DNA of 64,000 nt from an uncultured Desulfobacter sp. Lineage in GTDB: Bacteria; Desulfobacterota; Desulfobacteria; Desulfobacterales; Desulfobacteraceae. The DNA lies in contig NZ_OY761440.1 of the NCBI RefSeq assembly GCF_963664415.1, positions 1,612,001 to 1,676,000 on the forward strand, read 5' to 3'. The position numbers and the translations under genes were made by a program. Below, one piece after another: positions 15,700-24,659 of the stretch. The notes below the pieces were generated by a model. The model was not told where the DNA came from. It worked only from the letters and a program-made list of their open reading frames with translations, and made no database searches. Every line of letters starts with the position of its first letter. The stretch's first letter is position 1.

Positions 15700-18399
15700 A
15701 TGAAAACCTACACCAAAATTTTGCTTCCGACTCTCCCTCTGATTTGTTTTTTTTTGGCGGCAACCATTGCGATCACTTATCATTTTTCGCGGATTGCCCT
15801 CCTTGATCTTGGGGATGCCTGGCTTTCTTCCCGACTGAATATGGCCTTGGAAATTACCCGGGAGCAAGAACAAATTCTTCATGATTACGGCCTGGAAAGC
15901 ATTCCTGAAAGCATTGCCAAGGCAAAACAGGACACAACAGCCCGAATCAGTAACATTACCATTGGCAATCAAGGCTTTCTTTTTATAATAGATCACAGTG
16001 GGACTGTGATCTATCATCCCAATAAATACCTTAATGATACGGATCTGGGCCGGGAAAAATGGTTCTCCTCTTTAACGGATCAAGGGGGCAGAAAAATTAT
16101 CGATTTTTCAGGCCAGCGCCTCCTTGTGCGATTTGGGTCTTTTGCGCCTTGGCAATGGTATGTTCTGGCGGCGGACCCCACGGAAGAACTGTACGGTACC
16201 ATCAACCGGATGCAGCCTTATCTGTATGGACTGTTTCTTGGGATTGCCGTTATTATTTCCCTGGCTCTGATGTTTTTTACTGCGCGTCTGACCCGCCCCC
16301 TCAAAGAGCTTCTTTTGGGGACCCAGGCTTTTGGCAAAGGGCTTCTTGATACCAGAATCAATATTCAGTCCGACGATGAATTCGGTATTCTGGCAAAAGA
16401 GTTTAACCGGATGGCATTCAGACTCCAGGATAGTCTATACGCATTAAAACAGAATGAGGAGCATTTCAGGGCGTTAATTGAAAATGCCAACGATATGATC
16501 TGGATTCTTGACCGGGACGGCATGTTCCGTTATGTCAGCCCGTCTACATACCGGATTCTTGGATATTTGCCTGAGGCACTTATCGATCGTTGTGTCCAGG
16601 AATTTTTACATCCCCAGGAAAAAGAGGAATTCGCCGAAAGATTTTCACTCAGGGTGGCCTCTTTGATTCAGGCGCATCCAACAGACATACGGTTCAGGCA
16701 CGAGGCCGATTACTGGTGTATTCTTGAATGCATTTCCAAAAACCTCATGGATCATCCGACCATTAAAGGGATGGTTTTTAATTTAAGGGATATCACCAAA
16801 CGCAAACAGGCGGAACAGGCCTTGCAACGGTATCACCAGGAGCTGGAAAACCGGGTAGAGGAACGCACCCAAGATCTTCAGGCCGCCAATAAAGCTTTGA
16901 ATAACGAAATCCAGATCCGCAGGCAAAAAGAAAAGGAGCTGGAAAGGGCAAGCCAGGTGAAGAGTGAATTTTTGGCCAATGTGAGTCATGAAATCCGTAC
17001 ACCTTTGAACGCAATTCTTGGTTTCAGCGAACTTTTGAAAACAATGATCACTGAGGATCAGCAGTTAGGATACCTTTCAGCCATCAATACAGCCGGAAAA
17101 AATCTTTCGGACTTGATCAACGATATTCTCAACCTGTCCAAAATGGAGGCCGGCAAACTGGAAATTAACCGGAAGCCAATTATGTTAAGGTCTCTGTTTA
17201 ATGAAATTTACCGGATGTTCAAAATAAAATTGAAAACTAAAAATTTGAATTTTTTTATTGAACTGCCGGAAAATGATACTATGGCTTTATCCCTGGATGA
17301 AATGCGTTTGCGCCAAGTCCTTATCAATTTAGTTGGAAATGCATTAAAATTCACTGAATTCGGCACGATTTCCCTTAAGGCACAAATCCGCACAAGTCCC
17401 CAAAATAGGGGAATTTCTTCGAATCTTATTATCCAGGTGGCAGACACGGGCATTGGGATTTGCGAAACCCAGCAGGATAAAATATTTGAGGCGTTTGAAC
17501 AGGCATCGGCCGGAACCAGCCGAAAATTCGGTGGTACCGGACTGGGACTGGCCATCTGCAAACAGCTTGTAGAGCTGATGGGCGGAACACTTTCCGTATC
17601 CAGCAAGCCGGATCAAGGCAGTACATTTACCATTTTTTTGCCCGGTGTTAAACAATATCACACACACAGTTCCCCACCGTCGGATGCAAGCAAATCAGCC
17701 TGGGCCAGTATGGCGTTTGCCAAAGATCGGGTTCTTATTGTGGATGACCAGCGGGATATCCGGTTTATGCTCAGAGAAGTCCTGGAGAAAATCAATCTGG
17801 AAGTCATTGAAGCCGCAGACGGTTTCCAGGCTATTGAATATGCCAAAGCCCAGAAACCTGACTTGATATTCATTGATTTGAAAATGCCTGAAATCGACGG
17901 CGTAGAAACCGCCGCACGGTTGAAAGCAGACCCCGAGGTTGCTCATATTCCCATATGCCTTATGACTGCCGGTATGACACTTTGGTCCCAAGAGGAACTT
18001 GAATCCCGGGGCTTTGCCTGTGCCATTGTTAAGCCCATTGCCATAGACAGCCTGATGGCCGTCTTGACACGGTTTATCAGCCCCGCGCCCGATGCAGAGC
18101 AAGATTCTGCCCGGTTTAGTTGGCTGGACTCTCTGGATAATGAGAGGCTATCCGACGATTTTTTGGACACATTGCACAAGGATATTATCCCCTATATTCC
18201 ACAGGCCCAGGAGGCAATGAAAATATCCGATATCCAGCGGTTTGCTGTAAGGATTACCGAAATCGGAAAAGTTTTTAAAGTCGAAGCGTTTAAAACGTTT
18301 GGAAAAGAATTGTCCCAGTTGTCTAAAACATTTGATATTGAAAAGATTCAGGCCTGTCTTGAATATTTTACCCAGACCATCGACCGGCTGGATCAATAG
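15700..18399 (+). CDS. Membrane hybrid sensor histidine kinase (Cache-HAMP-PAS-HisKA-HATPase-REC)
   Basis: 899 residues. A membrane helix (about 7-27), a periplasmic Cache-like sensor (about 30-165, with GFLFIIDHSGTVIYHPN and WYVLAADPTEEL), a second helix (about 172-193) and HAMP are followed by PAS (about 253-370), coiled coil, HisKA (SHEIRTP, phospho-His 430), HATPase (NLVGNALKF, GGTGLGL), REC (LIVDDQ, phospho-Asp 726 in FIDLKMPEIDG) and a C-terminal tail resembling that of BarA-type kinases (FGKELSQLSKTFDIEKIQACLEYF). No cognate regulator adjoins it. It converges with the next gene, overlapping by 7 bases. A perfect 12-bp inverted repeat lies inside the Cache-coding part. No convincing ribosome-binding site before the ATG. 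Confidence 0.92.
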   Translation: MKTYTKILLPTLPLICFFLAATIAITYHFSRIALLDLGDAWLSSRLNMALEITREQEQILHDYGLESIPESIAKAKQDTTARISNITIGNQGFLFIIDHSGTVIYHPNKYLNDTDLGREKWFSSLTDQGGRKIIDFSGQRLLVRFGSFAPWQWYVLAADPTEELYGTINRMQPYLYGLFLGIAVIISLALMFFTARLTRPLKELLLGTQAFGKGLLDTRINIQSDDEFGILAKEFNRMAFRLQDSLYALKQNEEHFRALIENANDMIWILDRDGMFRYVSPSTYRILGYLPEALIDRCVQEFLHPQEKEEFAERFSLRVASLIQAHPTDIRFRHEADYWCILECISKNLMDHPTIKGMVFNLRDITKRKQAEQALQRYHQELENRVEERTQDLQAANKALNNEIQIRRQKEKELERASQVKSEFLANVSHEIRTPLNAILGFSELLKTMITEDQQLGYLSAINTAGKNLSDLINDILNLSKMEAGKLEINRKPIMLRSLFNEIYRMFKIKLKTKNLNFFIELPENDTMALSLDEMRLRQVLINLVGNALKFTEFGTISLKAQIRTSPQNRGISSNLIIQVADTGIGICETQQDKIFEAFEQASAGTSRKFGGTGLGLAICKQLVELMGGTLSVSSKPDQGSTFTIFLPGVKQYHTHSSPPSDASKSAWASMAFAKDRVLIVDDQRDIRFMLREVLEKINLEVIEAADGFQAIEYAKAQKPDLIFIDLKMPEIDGVETAARLKADPEVAHIPICLMTAGMTLWSQEELESRGFACAIVKPIAIDSLMAVLTRFISPAPDAEQDSARFSWLDSLDNERLSDDFLDTLHKDIIPYIPQAQEAMKISDIQRFAVRITEIGKVFKVEAFKTFGKELSQLSKTFDIEKIQACLEYFTQTIDRLDQ

Positions 18400-19115
18400 T
18401 TCCGGGTAGGGGCGATAAGGCTGCGAATCCATCCGAACAACGTATTTCCTTCTAAGCAGTCCTTTTCAGCAGTTTCAAGAATCTTTGTCATTTTTTCCGT
18501 ATCGCCGTACCGGTCTTTGCGGGTTATGATTTTCCGGTCAGGATCAAGTTTCCGGATGACCCTGGCCGGGTTGCCTGCAGCCACGGCATTGGCAGGGATG
18601 TCGCAGGTGACAACAGCGCCTGCCCCGATGATGGTATTTTTTCCAATGGTTACGCCTTTGCACACAATGGCGGAATCTCCGATCCATACATTTTCTTCAA
18701 GCACCACCCTCGATTGGGTATCGGGGGGCAACGATCTGTCATAAATACCGTGCCAGTCTGAATCCGTAATGTAACTGTGGCTGGCCAGCATGCAGGAGTC
18801 TGCAATACAAATGGAATTGGCCGCTGAAATCCGTACACCAGGAGAGATAAGCACATGGTCCCCGATACGGATACCGTCAATATTTTTTTTGTCGGACCAC
18901 ACCGTCAGCCGAGTTCTTTTGTCCGGGCAGCCAAAAAGGGTGGCATGACTGCCGATAGAGATGGGGCTGCCGAACAATTCAATATACCAGGGTTTAATGA
19001 TGTACGGGTGGGGACCTAAAGCGCTAAGCTGGGGGACAAGATAACGGCGGACATAAAAATTTTGAAATCGGTACCAAGCCTGTTTAATATAGTATGGGCG
19101 TTTATCCTTAATCAT
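18393..19115 (-). CDS. Left-handed beta-helix acyltransferase (WcaF/NodL/maltose-acetyltransferase-like)
   Basis: 240 residues. The middle has hexapeptide repeats (IRIGDHVLISPGVRISAANS, IGSHATLFG, VWIGDSAIVCKGVTIGKNT, IIGAGAVVTCDIPANAVAAG) ending in NPARVIRKL, the usual close of sugar O-acetyltransferases. The likely catalytic His lies in DSDWHGIYD. An N-terminal basic segment (YYIKQAWYRFQNFYVRRY) precedes it. Members acetylate sugars of polysaccharides or antibiotics; the acceptor is unknown. It follows the prenyltransferase-like gene on the same strand after a 97-base gap holding a hairpin repeat, so the two may be co-transcribed. Confidence 0.85.
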   Translation of the reverse strand: MIKDKRPYYIKQAWYRFQNFYVRRYLVPQLSALGPHPYIIKPWYIELFGSPISIGSHATLFGCPDKRTRLTVWSDKKNIDGIRIGDHVLISPGVRISAANSICIADSCMLASHSYITDSDWHGIYDRSLPPDTQSRVVLEENVWIGDSAIVCKGVTIGKNTIIGAGAVVTCDIPANAVAAGNPARVIRKLDPDRKIITRKDRYGDTEKMTKILETAEKDCLEGNTLFGWIRSLIAPTRNY

Positions 19116-19147
19116 TTATTATACACGGGTTCAATATTTAGTGCACA

Positions 19148-19217
19148 AACGGAAGTCTGTATTTGGACGACAATGTGCCCATGTGCAACGCGGCAGATGG
19201 GTGATTTTTCGTTCAAA
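19148..19217 (-). repeat. Dispersed hairpin repeat, copy 1 of 3
   Basis: Starts AAACGGAA, 7 bases later TTTGGACGA, loop centre TGCAACGCGGCAGATGGGTG, and closes with TTTTTCGTTCAAA. Copies 2 and 3 are at 44895-44963 and 47958-48027, same orientation. The closing arm overlaps the stop codon of the upstream prenyltransferase-like gene. This is the most degenerate copy: several stem positions no longer pair. Confidence 0.8.
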
Positions 19218-20256
19218 TACATTTAAATTTACAGCCGTCCCAGGCATCATGATCAAATAACCGTCCCCCGGGCGTCAAGCCGTACAGGGCATCGGCGGCC
19301 ATCAAAACCACGGCATTGGTCCAAGAAATTTTGTCTTCGGGCCAGACAACCATGTCCGGATAGGTGTAGCCGCACCAAAAAGTTTGATCCTCAAATATCC
19401 GGTTGTGAATCCAGGAAAAAACAATTCTTGCCATTTGTCGACGCCCCATGGCGTGAAGGGCAAGCACAAGTTCCGAGGTTTCTGCTATGGTCACCCAAGG
19501 CTCGTCGGACACACAGCGGCATCCCTGGCCCTCAATGACATATTTATGCCAGTATCTGTCCATACGTGCCTTTGCCCGGTTTCCCTGCAACGCCCCTGAT
19601 AGTATCGGGTAAAACCAGTACATTGAAAATCTGGACTTGGACACGTTATATGATACAATATTTTCCCTGATGGATTTGCCAAGCTTTTTAGAGGCAATCT
19701 GCCATTTTGGACGGTCTCGGTCCAGGATTTGGGCAATGGCCAGGGCGCATTTCAGACTCATGAATATGGACGATGATCCGGATAAAAGCGACATGGGATC
19801 AACTTTCCCTTCGGGACTTTTTGCCCAGTAAATTTCTCCGGTAACCGCCTGGAGGTCTAAGGCATATTCAACGCCCTTTGTCATAATTAACCAAAATTTT
19901 TTAAGATCACCCTTGTCCCTTTTTATCAAAAATTGATGAAACAACCCAACGGCCAGATAACAAGCCATGTGACTTTCGGTGGTCCGGTCCTCGGGGACCG
20001 AATCCATATAGGATGAATACCAGGATCCGTTTTCATTCTGGTGATCGGCCAGCCAGTCCAGGGCGGCCATTGCCTGATCATGAAAACCGCCGATATTCAG
20101 CCCCATGACAGACTCCACAAGATCCCAGGGATCGGTTTTTCCACCGGTATGCCAGGGGATGTCTCCATTCTCCTTTTGAAGACCGGCAATCATACGAGCA
20201 ACTGAGCTGGGGTTCAGAGGCGAATTTGGATGCAACTTTGCATGTATCGGGTGCAT
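19213..20256 (-). CDS. Prenyltransferase/squalene-oxidase-repeat-like (alpha/alpha barrel) protein
   Basis: About 347 residues from ATG 20256 (MHPIHAKLHP), chosen because AAGAGAG stands 5 bases upstream; the frame runs open to 20319. Repeating helical motifs such as IAGLQKENGDIPWHTGGKTDPWD, ALDWLADHQNENGSWY and ETSELVLALHAMGRRQMARIVFSWI with FWCGYTYPDMVVWPEDKISWTNAVVLMAAD resemble the QW-like repeats of terpenoid cyclase or protein-prenyltransferase alpha/alpha barrels ('phenyltransferase' in some annotations). No DxDD cyclase motif is seen, so the activity is unknown. The last codons and TGA are supplied by the hairpin repeat, suggesting that repeat insertion altered the natural C terminus. 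Confidence 0.6.
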   Translation of the reverse strand: MHPIHAKLHPNSPLNPSSVARMIAGLQKENGDIPWHTGGKTDPWDLVESVMGLNIGGFHDQAMAALDWLADHQNENGSWYSSYMDSVPEDRTTESHMACYLAVGLFHQFLIKRDKGDLKKFWLIMTKGVEYALDLQAVTGEIYWAKSPEGKVDPMSLLSGSSSIFMSLKCALAIAQILDRDRPKWQIASKKLGKSIRENIVSYNVSKSRFSMYWFYPILSGALQGNRAKARMDRYWHKYVIEGQGCRCVSDEPWVTIAETSELVLALHAMGRRQMARIVFSWIHNRIFEDQTFWCGYTYPDMVVWPEDKISWTNAVVLMAADALYGLTPGGRLFDHDAWDGCKFKCI

Positions 20257-20753
20257 GGACTCTCTTAAAAATAATAATGACCATGGTCGACCTGGTCTTT
20301 TACCCAGGGGTTGCCACAATTAATCATGAAAAAAGCGAATCGATAAATCCGATTTGTTCATTTAAAAATCCTTTGTAAAAACAGGGTTAAAGTATCAAAC
20401 CCATATCTGTTTTACAAGCTGATTCATTATATATTCATGAATGATAATTCATAAAATGGATCATTGGATTCCTGTGGGAGGGAATCATCAAATGTCCCAT
20501 ATGCGTTATCGATAACAATTTGAAATAAAAGACTGTTTTTGTTGTATTTTCTAAAACGTTTAAAAAATGTTTTTTCTTGACAATTTATTTCCATTCATGT
20601 TCACATATGATTTGAATATACTGAATATTCCTTCAGAATGACAGTCTCGGGCAGACCTGGCCTGTCAGCACCCAGGCGTAACCCACAACAACGTATTGAA
20701 ATTATAATATAGATTGATTTTTATTGTTTATACCCCAACTTGAGGAGAAAATC
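20257..20753. other. 497-base divergent control region before fadN
   Basis: No gene. AT-rich with palindromic stretches that could be operators: ATTCATGAAT (about 20432-20441), and TGAATATACTGAATATTC with a nearby TTCAGAATGA (about 20613-20640). TTGACA at 20577-20582 resembles a -35 element, but no well-spaced -10 is clear. Both the leftward prenyltransferase-like gene and the rightward fadN-fadA pair probably take their promoters from here. AGGAG at 20743-20747 is the ribosome-binding site of fadN. Confidence 0.45.
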
Positions 20754-23162
20754 ATGGTAAGAAAGATCAGAAAAGCAGCCGTCATCGGGTCCGGAATCAT
20801 GGGAGGCGGAATTGCTGCCCTTCTTGCCGGCGCGGGTGTTGACGTGCTGCTGCTGGACATTGTTCCTTTTGATTTAACCGATGAAGAAAAAAAAGACCCT
20901 GGGGCGAGAAACCGCATCGTTCAGGCAGGCATGAACGCGGCTTTGGCATCGAATCCTTCCTTATTTTACAGCAAAAAAGACGCCTCGCGGATCCGTACGG
21001 GAAACCTGGATGATGACATTGAAAAATTGTCGGCATGCGACTGGATTGTTGAAGTGGTCGTGGAAAATCTTAAAATCAAAAGAGATCTGTTCCAAAAGGT
21101 GGCCAAGGTCCGAAAAGAAGGCACCATTGTGACCAGCAACACCTCGGGGATTCCCCTCAAGGATATGAGCGAAGGCTTCTCCCAGGAGTTCAAAGAACAC
21201 TTCATGGGGACTCATTTTTTTAACCCGGTACGCTACATGCACTTGCTCGAACTGATCCCCGGCGCTGAAACCAAACCCGAGGTCATGGATTTCATTGCCC
21301 GATTCGGCGAAAGAAATCTGGGCAAAGGTATTGTCTGGGCCAAGGACACCCCGAATTTTGTGGGCAACAGAATCGGTGTCCAAGGCATTGGTGCCTGCAT
21401 CAAATTCATGCATGAAGATAAAATGACCATCCCCGAAGTGGATGCCCTGTTCGGACCGGCCCTGGGCCGCCCTAAAACAGCCATCTTCAAAACCACTGAC
21501 CTGGTCGGCATCGACACCATGCTCCATGTGGCCAAAAATTCCTATGACCTGTGCCAGGACGACGAACAGCGCGACACACTGGTCCTGCCTGAATTTATCA
21601 CCACAATGGTCGATAAAAAAATGCTGGGCAACAAAACCCAGGGCGGGTTCTACAAAACGGAACTGACCCCGGAGTGGAAAAAACTGCGCAAAGTCCTCAA
21701 TGTTGACACCATGGAATATGAAGACCTTGAAAGGCCAACCTTTCCTTGCCTGGACCAGGCCAAGAATAAGGCCAGCCTGGAAGAAAAGATTGCCTGCGTG
21801 CTCAAAGGCGATGACAAAGGGGCCAAATTTGCCTGGAAATGCCAGGTCAATGCGTTTCAGTATGCCGCCAACCGGGTGCCTGAAATCGCCGATACCATCG
21901 TCGAAATCGATAATGCCATGAAATGGGGCTACAACTTTGCCATGGGACCCTTTGAAACCTGGGATGCCTATGGTGTTGAAGACGCCGTTAACAGAATGGA
22001 AAAAGAAGGCCTTGATGTCCCGGCCAATGTGGCACAGATGCTGGCCAAAGGCAAAAAATCTTTTTATAAACTTGAAAACGGGATCCGCTACTATTTTGAT
22101 TTTGCTGCAATCGAATATAAAAAGGTTCCGGTTTCTAAAAACATGGTTTCCATTGCAGCCGCCAAAGGTAACAATAAAACCGTATTCCAAAATGCGTCCG
22201 CATCGCTGGTGGACATCGGAGATGATGTTTTCTGCCTTGAATTTCACACCAAGATGAATGCCATCAACGCAGAAATTGTTGATTCCATCGGCAAGTCTCT
22301 TGATTATATCGAAGAAAACGGTGCCGGACTTGTGATCGGTAATGAAGCCGGTGGGATGCCCGGCGCATTTTCTGCCGGCGCAGACCTCTCCTTTGTATCC
22401 AAGCTGTGCCACGAAAAAAAATACGCTGACATCGATGCCTTTCTGGCGAAAGGCCAGGCCGGCATCCAGCGCGCTAAATACGCACCCTTCCCCGTTGTGG
22501 CCGCACCTTACGGCATGGTGTTGGGCGGGGGCTGTGAAACCTGCCTGAGCGCAGACCGCATCGTTGCACATACCGAGCTCTTTATGGGCCTGGTTGAAAT
22601 CGGCGTGGGCCTGCTGCCTGCCGGCGGAGGCTGCATGAACCTGTGGAAAAAATATGTGGATGCCCTGCCGGGCAAAACCGTAAAAGAGGTGAATCTGGCC
22701 AAATTATTTGTCCAGGCATTTATGAAAATTGCCATGGCCGCCGTATCCATGTCAGCCGCCCAGGCCCGGGATAACGGGCTCCTCGGCCTTGGCGACCGGA
22801 TTGTCATGAACCGTGACAACCTTGTGGGCGAAGCTAAAAAAGAAGTGCTTAAAATGGTGGATGATGGATATGTTCCCCCGCTGAAAAAGAAAATCAAGGT
22901 GATTGGCAATGCCGGACAGGGCATGGTCAATGCTGAGATCTTCAATCTGCTTAACGGCAAATTCATGAGCGAATATGATGCCTTTTTAGCCCGACGCATT
23001 GCCTATGTCGTCAGCGGCGGCGATGTCTGCGAGGGCAGTGAGATCACCGAAGAAGCCATCCTTAAACTTGAACGAGAGGCGTTTGTGGATTTCTGCAAAG
23101 AGGAAAAGACCATTGCCAGAATCGACCATATGCTGAAAACCGGGAAGCCGCTTAGAAACTAA
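20754..23162 (+). CDS. fadN: 3-hydroxyacyl-CoA dehydrogenase / enoyl-CoA hydratase fusion, FadN type
   Basis: 802 residues. The N terminus is the NAD-binding fold (AAVIGSGIMGGGIAALLAGAG), followed by dehydrogenase motifs (SNTSGIPL, HFFNPVRYMHLLELI, KDTPNFVGNRIG). The C-terminal third is a crotonase domain (MNAINAEIVDSI, GAFSAGADLSF, GMVLGGGCETCLSADRIV, LVEIGVGLLPAGGGC). The order, dehydrogenase then hydratase, is that of Bacillus FadN and opposite to FadB. It would carry out the middle two steps of beta-oxidation (or the reverse). The thiolase gene follows after 65 bases, forming a fadN-fadA pair as in Bacillus; no acyl-CoA dehydrogenase gene adjoins. Confidence 0.9.
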   Translation: MVRKIRKAAVIGSGIMGGGIAALLAGAGVDVLLLDIVPFDLTDEEKKDPGARNRIVQAGMNAALASNPSLFYSKKDASRIRTGNLDDDIEKLSACDWIVEVVVENLKIKRDLFQKVAKVRKEGTIVTSNTSGIPLKDMSEGFSQEFKEHFMGTHFFNPVRYMHLLELIPGAETKPEVMDFIARFGERNLGKGIVWAKDTPNFVGNRIGVQGIGACIKFMHEDKMTIPEVDALFGPALGRPKTAIFKTTDLVGIDTMLHVAKNSYDLCQDDEQRDTLVLPEFITTMVDKKMLGNKTQGGFYKTELTPEWKKLRKVLNVDTMEYEDLERPTFPCLDQAKNKASLEEKIACVLKGDDKGAKFAWKCQVNAFQYAANRVPEIADTIVEIDNAMKWGYNFAMGPFETWDAYGVEDAVNRMEKEGLDVPANVAQMLAKGKKSFYKLENGIRYYFDFAAIEYKKVPVSKNMVSIAAAKGNNKTVFQNASASLVDIGDDVFCLEFHTKMNAINAEIVDSIGKSLDYIEENGAGLVIGNEAGGMPGAFSAGADLSFVSKLCHEKKYADIDAFLAKGQAGIQRAKYAPFPVVAAPYGMVLGGGCETCLSADRIVAHTELFMGLVEIGVGLLPAGGGCMNLWKKYVDALPGKTVKEVNLAKLFVQAFMKIAMAAVSMSAAQARDNGLLGLGDRIVMNRDNLVGEAKKEVLKMVDDGYVPPLKKKIKVIGNAGQGMVNAEIFNLLNGKFMSEYDAFLARRIAYVVSGGDVCEGSEITEEAILKLEREAFVDFCKEEKTIARIDHMLKTGKPLRN

Positions 23163-23227
23163 TGTTTGAACCAAACACAAACGATATTTGGCCAAGCGCT
23201 TTAAGATTTTACTAGGAGAATACACAA

Positions 23228-24406
23228 ATGAAAGACGCATATATAGTACAATCCGTACGGACCCCGGGCTGCAAGCAAAAAAAAGGATTGTTCAGCCAGA
23301 CCCGGCCTGAAGAGCTGATTTCTTTTATTATGAAGGAAGCGGTTGAAAGAACCCCTAATCTGAAATTCGAAGATATTGACGATGTCATGCTGGGCTGCGC
23401 CTTCCCCGAAGCGGAACAGGGCCTGAATCTGGGTCGGATTGCAGCCAAAATGGCAGGCTTCCCGGATGAGGTCTCCGGAGCGACGGTGAACCGGTTTTGT
23501 GCATCCGGCCTTGAAGCCATCGCCCTGGCTTCGATGCGGGTAACTGCAGGCTGGTCTGACATATGCATCGGTGCAGGCTGTGAGTCCATGACCTTTGTGC
23601 CCATGGGCGGAAACGTTCCCCGGCCCCATCCGGAATATTCAAAAACCAATCCAGAAATGTACGTATCCATGGGGATCACCGCTGAAAACGTCGCTGAGCG
23701 CTATAATGTCTCCAGGGAAGATCAGGATGCCTTTGCCGCTCAGTCCCAGGCCAAGGCCTTGGCAGCCAGGGATGGTGGAAATTTTATCGAAATCATCCCC
23801 ACTCCGGCCTACAAATATGTTGCCCAGCCTGACGGAACGTATAAAAAAGAGACCTTTATTGTTGAACATGATGACGGCATCCGGGCCTCCACACCGGAGG
23901 GGTTAGCCAAACTGGGCGCGGTGTTCAAGGTTAATGGAACCGTTACTGCCGGAAACTCCTCCCAGACCACGGACGGGGCGGCAGCCACCATCGTCGCGTC
24001 CAAGGAAAAGTGCGAAGAATTTGGCCTGACCCCCATTGCCAGGCTGATTGGCTATACCACAGTGGGCTGCAAGGCGGATGAAATGGGCGTAGGTCCCAAA
24101 TATGCCATCCCCAAAGTGCTTAAACAGGTGGGAATGACCATTGACGACATCGACATTTATGAAATCAATGAGGCCTTTGCCTCCCAGGCGTTGCATTGCA
24201 TCCGGGAACTTGGCCTTGAAAAATACATGGATAAAATCAACATTCACGGCGGTGCCATCGCCTTGGGCCACCCTTTGGGATGCACCGGTGCCAAACTGAC
24301 CGCCACATGCATTGCCAACCTCAAGGAAGTTGGCGGCAAATATGGTATTGTTTCCATGTGTGTCGGTGGCGGTATGGGAGCTGCAGCCGTATTTGAAAAA
24401 CTTTGA
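23228..24406 (+). CDS. fadA: Acetyl-CoA C-acyltransferase (3-ketoacyl-CoA thiolase)
   Basis: 392 residues, the normal thiolase length. Nucleophile Cys91 lies in VNRFCASGLEAIALA; the catalytic His is in IHGGAIALGHPLGCTGA, and the second Cys in CVGGGMGAA near the C terminus. It cleaves 3-ketoacyl-CoA with CoA to acetyl-CoA and a shortened acyl-CoA, or condenses in the biosynthetic direction. AGGAG precedes the ATG. Downstream, a strong stem (24449-24484) lacks a good T-run. Confidence 0.93.
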   Translation: MKDAYIVQSVRTPGCKQKKGLFSQTRPEELISFIMKEAVERTPNLKFEDIDDVMLGCAFPEAEQGLNLGRIAAKMAGFPDEVSGATVNRFCASGLEAIALASMRVTAGWSDICIGAGCESMTFVPMGGNVPRPHPEYSKTNPEMYVSMGITAENVAERYNVSREDQDAFAAQSQAKALAARDGGNFIEIIPTPAYKYVAQPDGTYKKETFIVEHDDGIRASTPEGLAKLGAVFKVNGTVTAGNSSQTTDGAAATIVASKEKCEEFGLTPIARLIGYTTVGCKADEMGVGPKYAIPKVLKQVGMTIDDIDIYEINEAFASQALHCIRELGLEKYMDKINIHGGAIALGHPLGCTGAKLTATCIANLKEVGGKYGIVSMCVGGGMGAAAVFEKL

Positions 24407-24448
24407 TAGTCCAGTAACCTCTTTTTGCGCTTAAAAGCTGTTCGTTTA

Positions 24449-24484
24449 AAGAACCGGTTTTCCTTTTCTGGAAAATCGGTTCTT
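24449..24484 (+). terminator. Hairpin after the fadN-fadA pair
   Basis: Arms AAGAACCGGTTTTCC (24449-24463) and GGAAAATCGGTTCTT (24470-24484) pair over 15 positions with one mismatch and a 6-base loop. No T-run follows on the + strand, so it may be an mRNA 3' stabiliser or a factor-dependent end rather than a classical intrinsic terminator. On the minus strand it is followed by TTTAAACG. Confidence 0.5.
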
Positions 24485-24506
24485 CAGGAATAAGCCCGAG
24501 CCAACT

Positions 24507-24659
24507 CAAGTATTTTCCCGTCTGGCCCATGAGATCAACATCCCCCTGGCCGGCATCCTGCAGAATCTGTTTGTTCTGGAAGATCGCCAGGCAGGGTATC
24601 TGTCTGCCAATCACAAAGCGTCCGATGCTGCAGATATCAGCATGACCGCCCTATCTCAT
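24507..24659 (+). pseudogene. Histidine-kinase HisKA fragment
   Basis: In one + strand frame the DNA reads QVFSRLAHEINIPLAGILQN, then LFVLEDRQ, SANHKASDAADISMTAL. This matches a HisKA dimerisation helix (phospho-His in LAHEIN.PLA) and parallels the convergent kinase next door, which has MAHEINNPLASMMQ and later PANLKAAEAAGITMASIERF. There is no start, no ATPase domain and no upstream sensor part. It abuts the 3' end of the 24656-27826 kinase tail to tail. It looks like the remains of a second, related kinase. Confidence 0.65.

Noticed and set aside
20961..22571. 536-codon open frame on the minus strand opposite fadN
   Set aside because: It lies wholly inside the strongly supported fadN gene, has no ribosome-binding site or recognisable domain, and reflects codon bias in the opposite frame.
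24449..24484. Classical intrinsic terminator after fadA
   Set aside because: The stem is strong but no T-run follows on the + strand, so it is recorded only as a hairpin with modest confidence.
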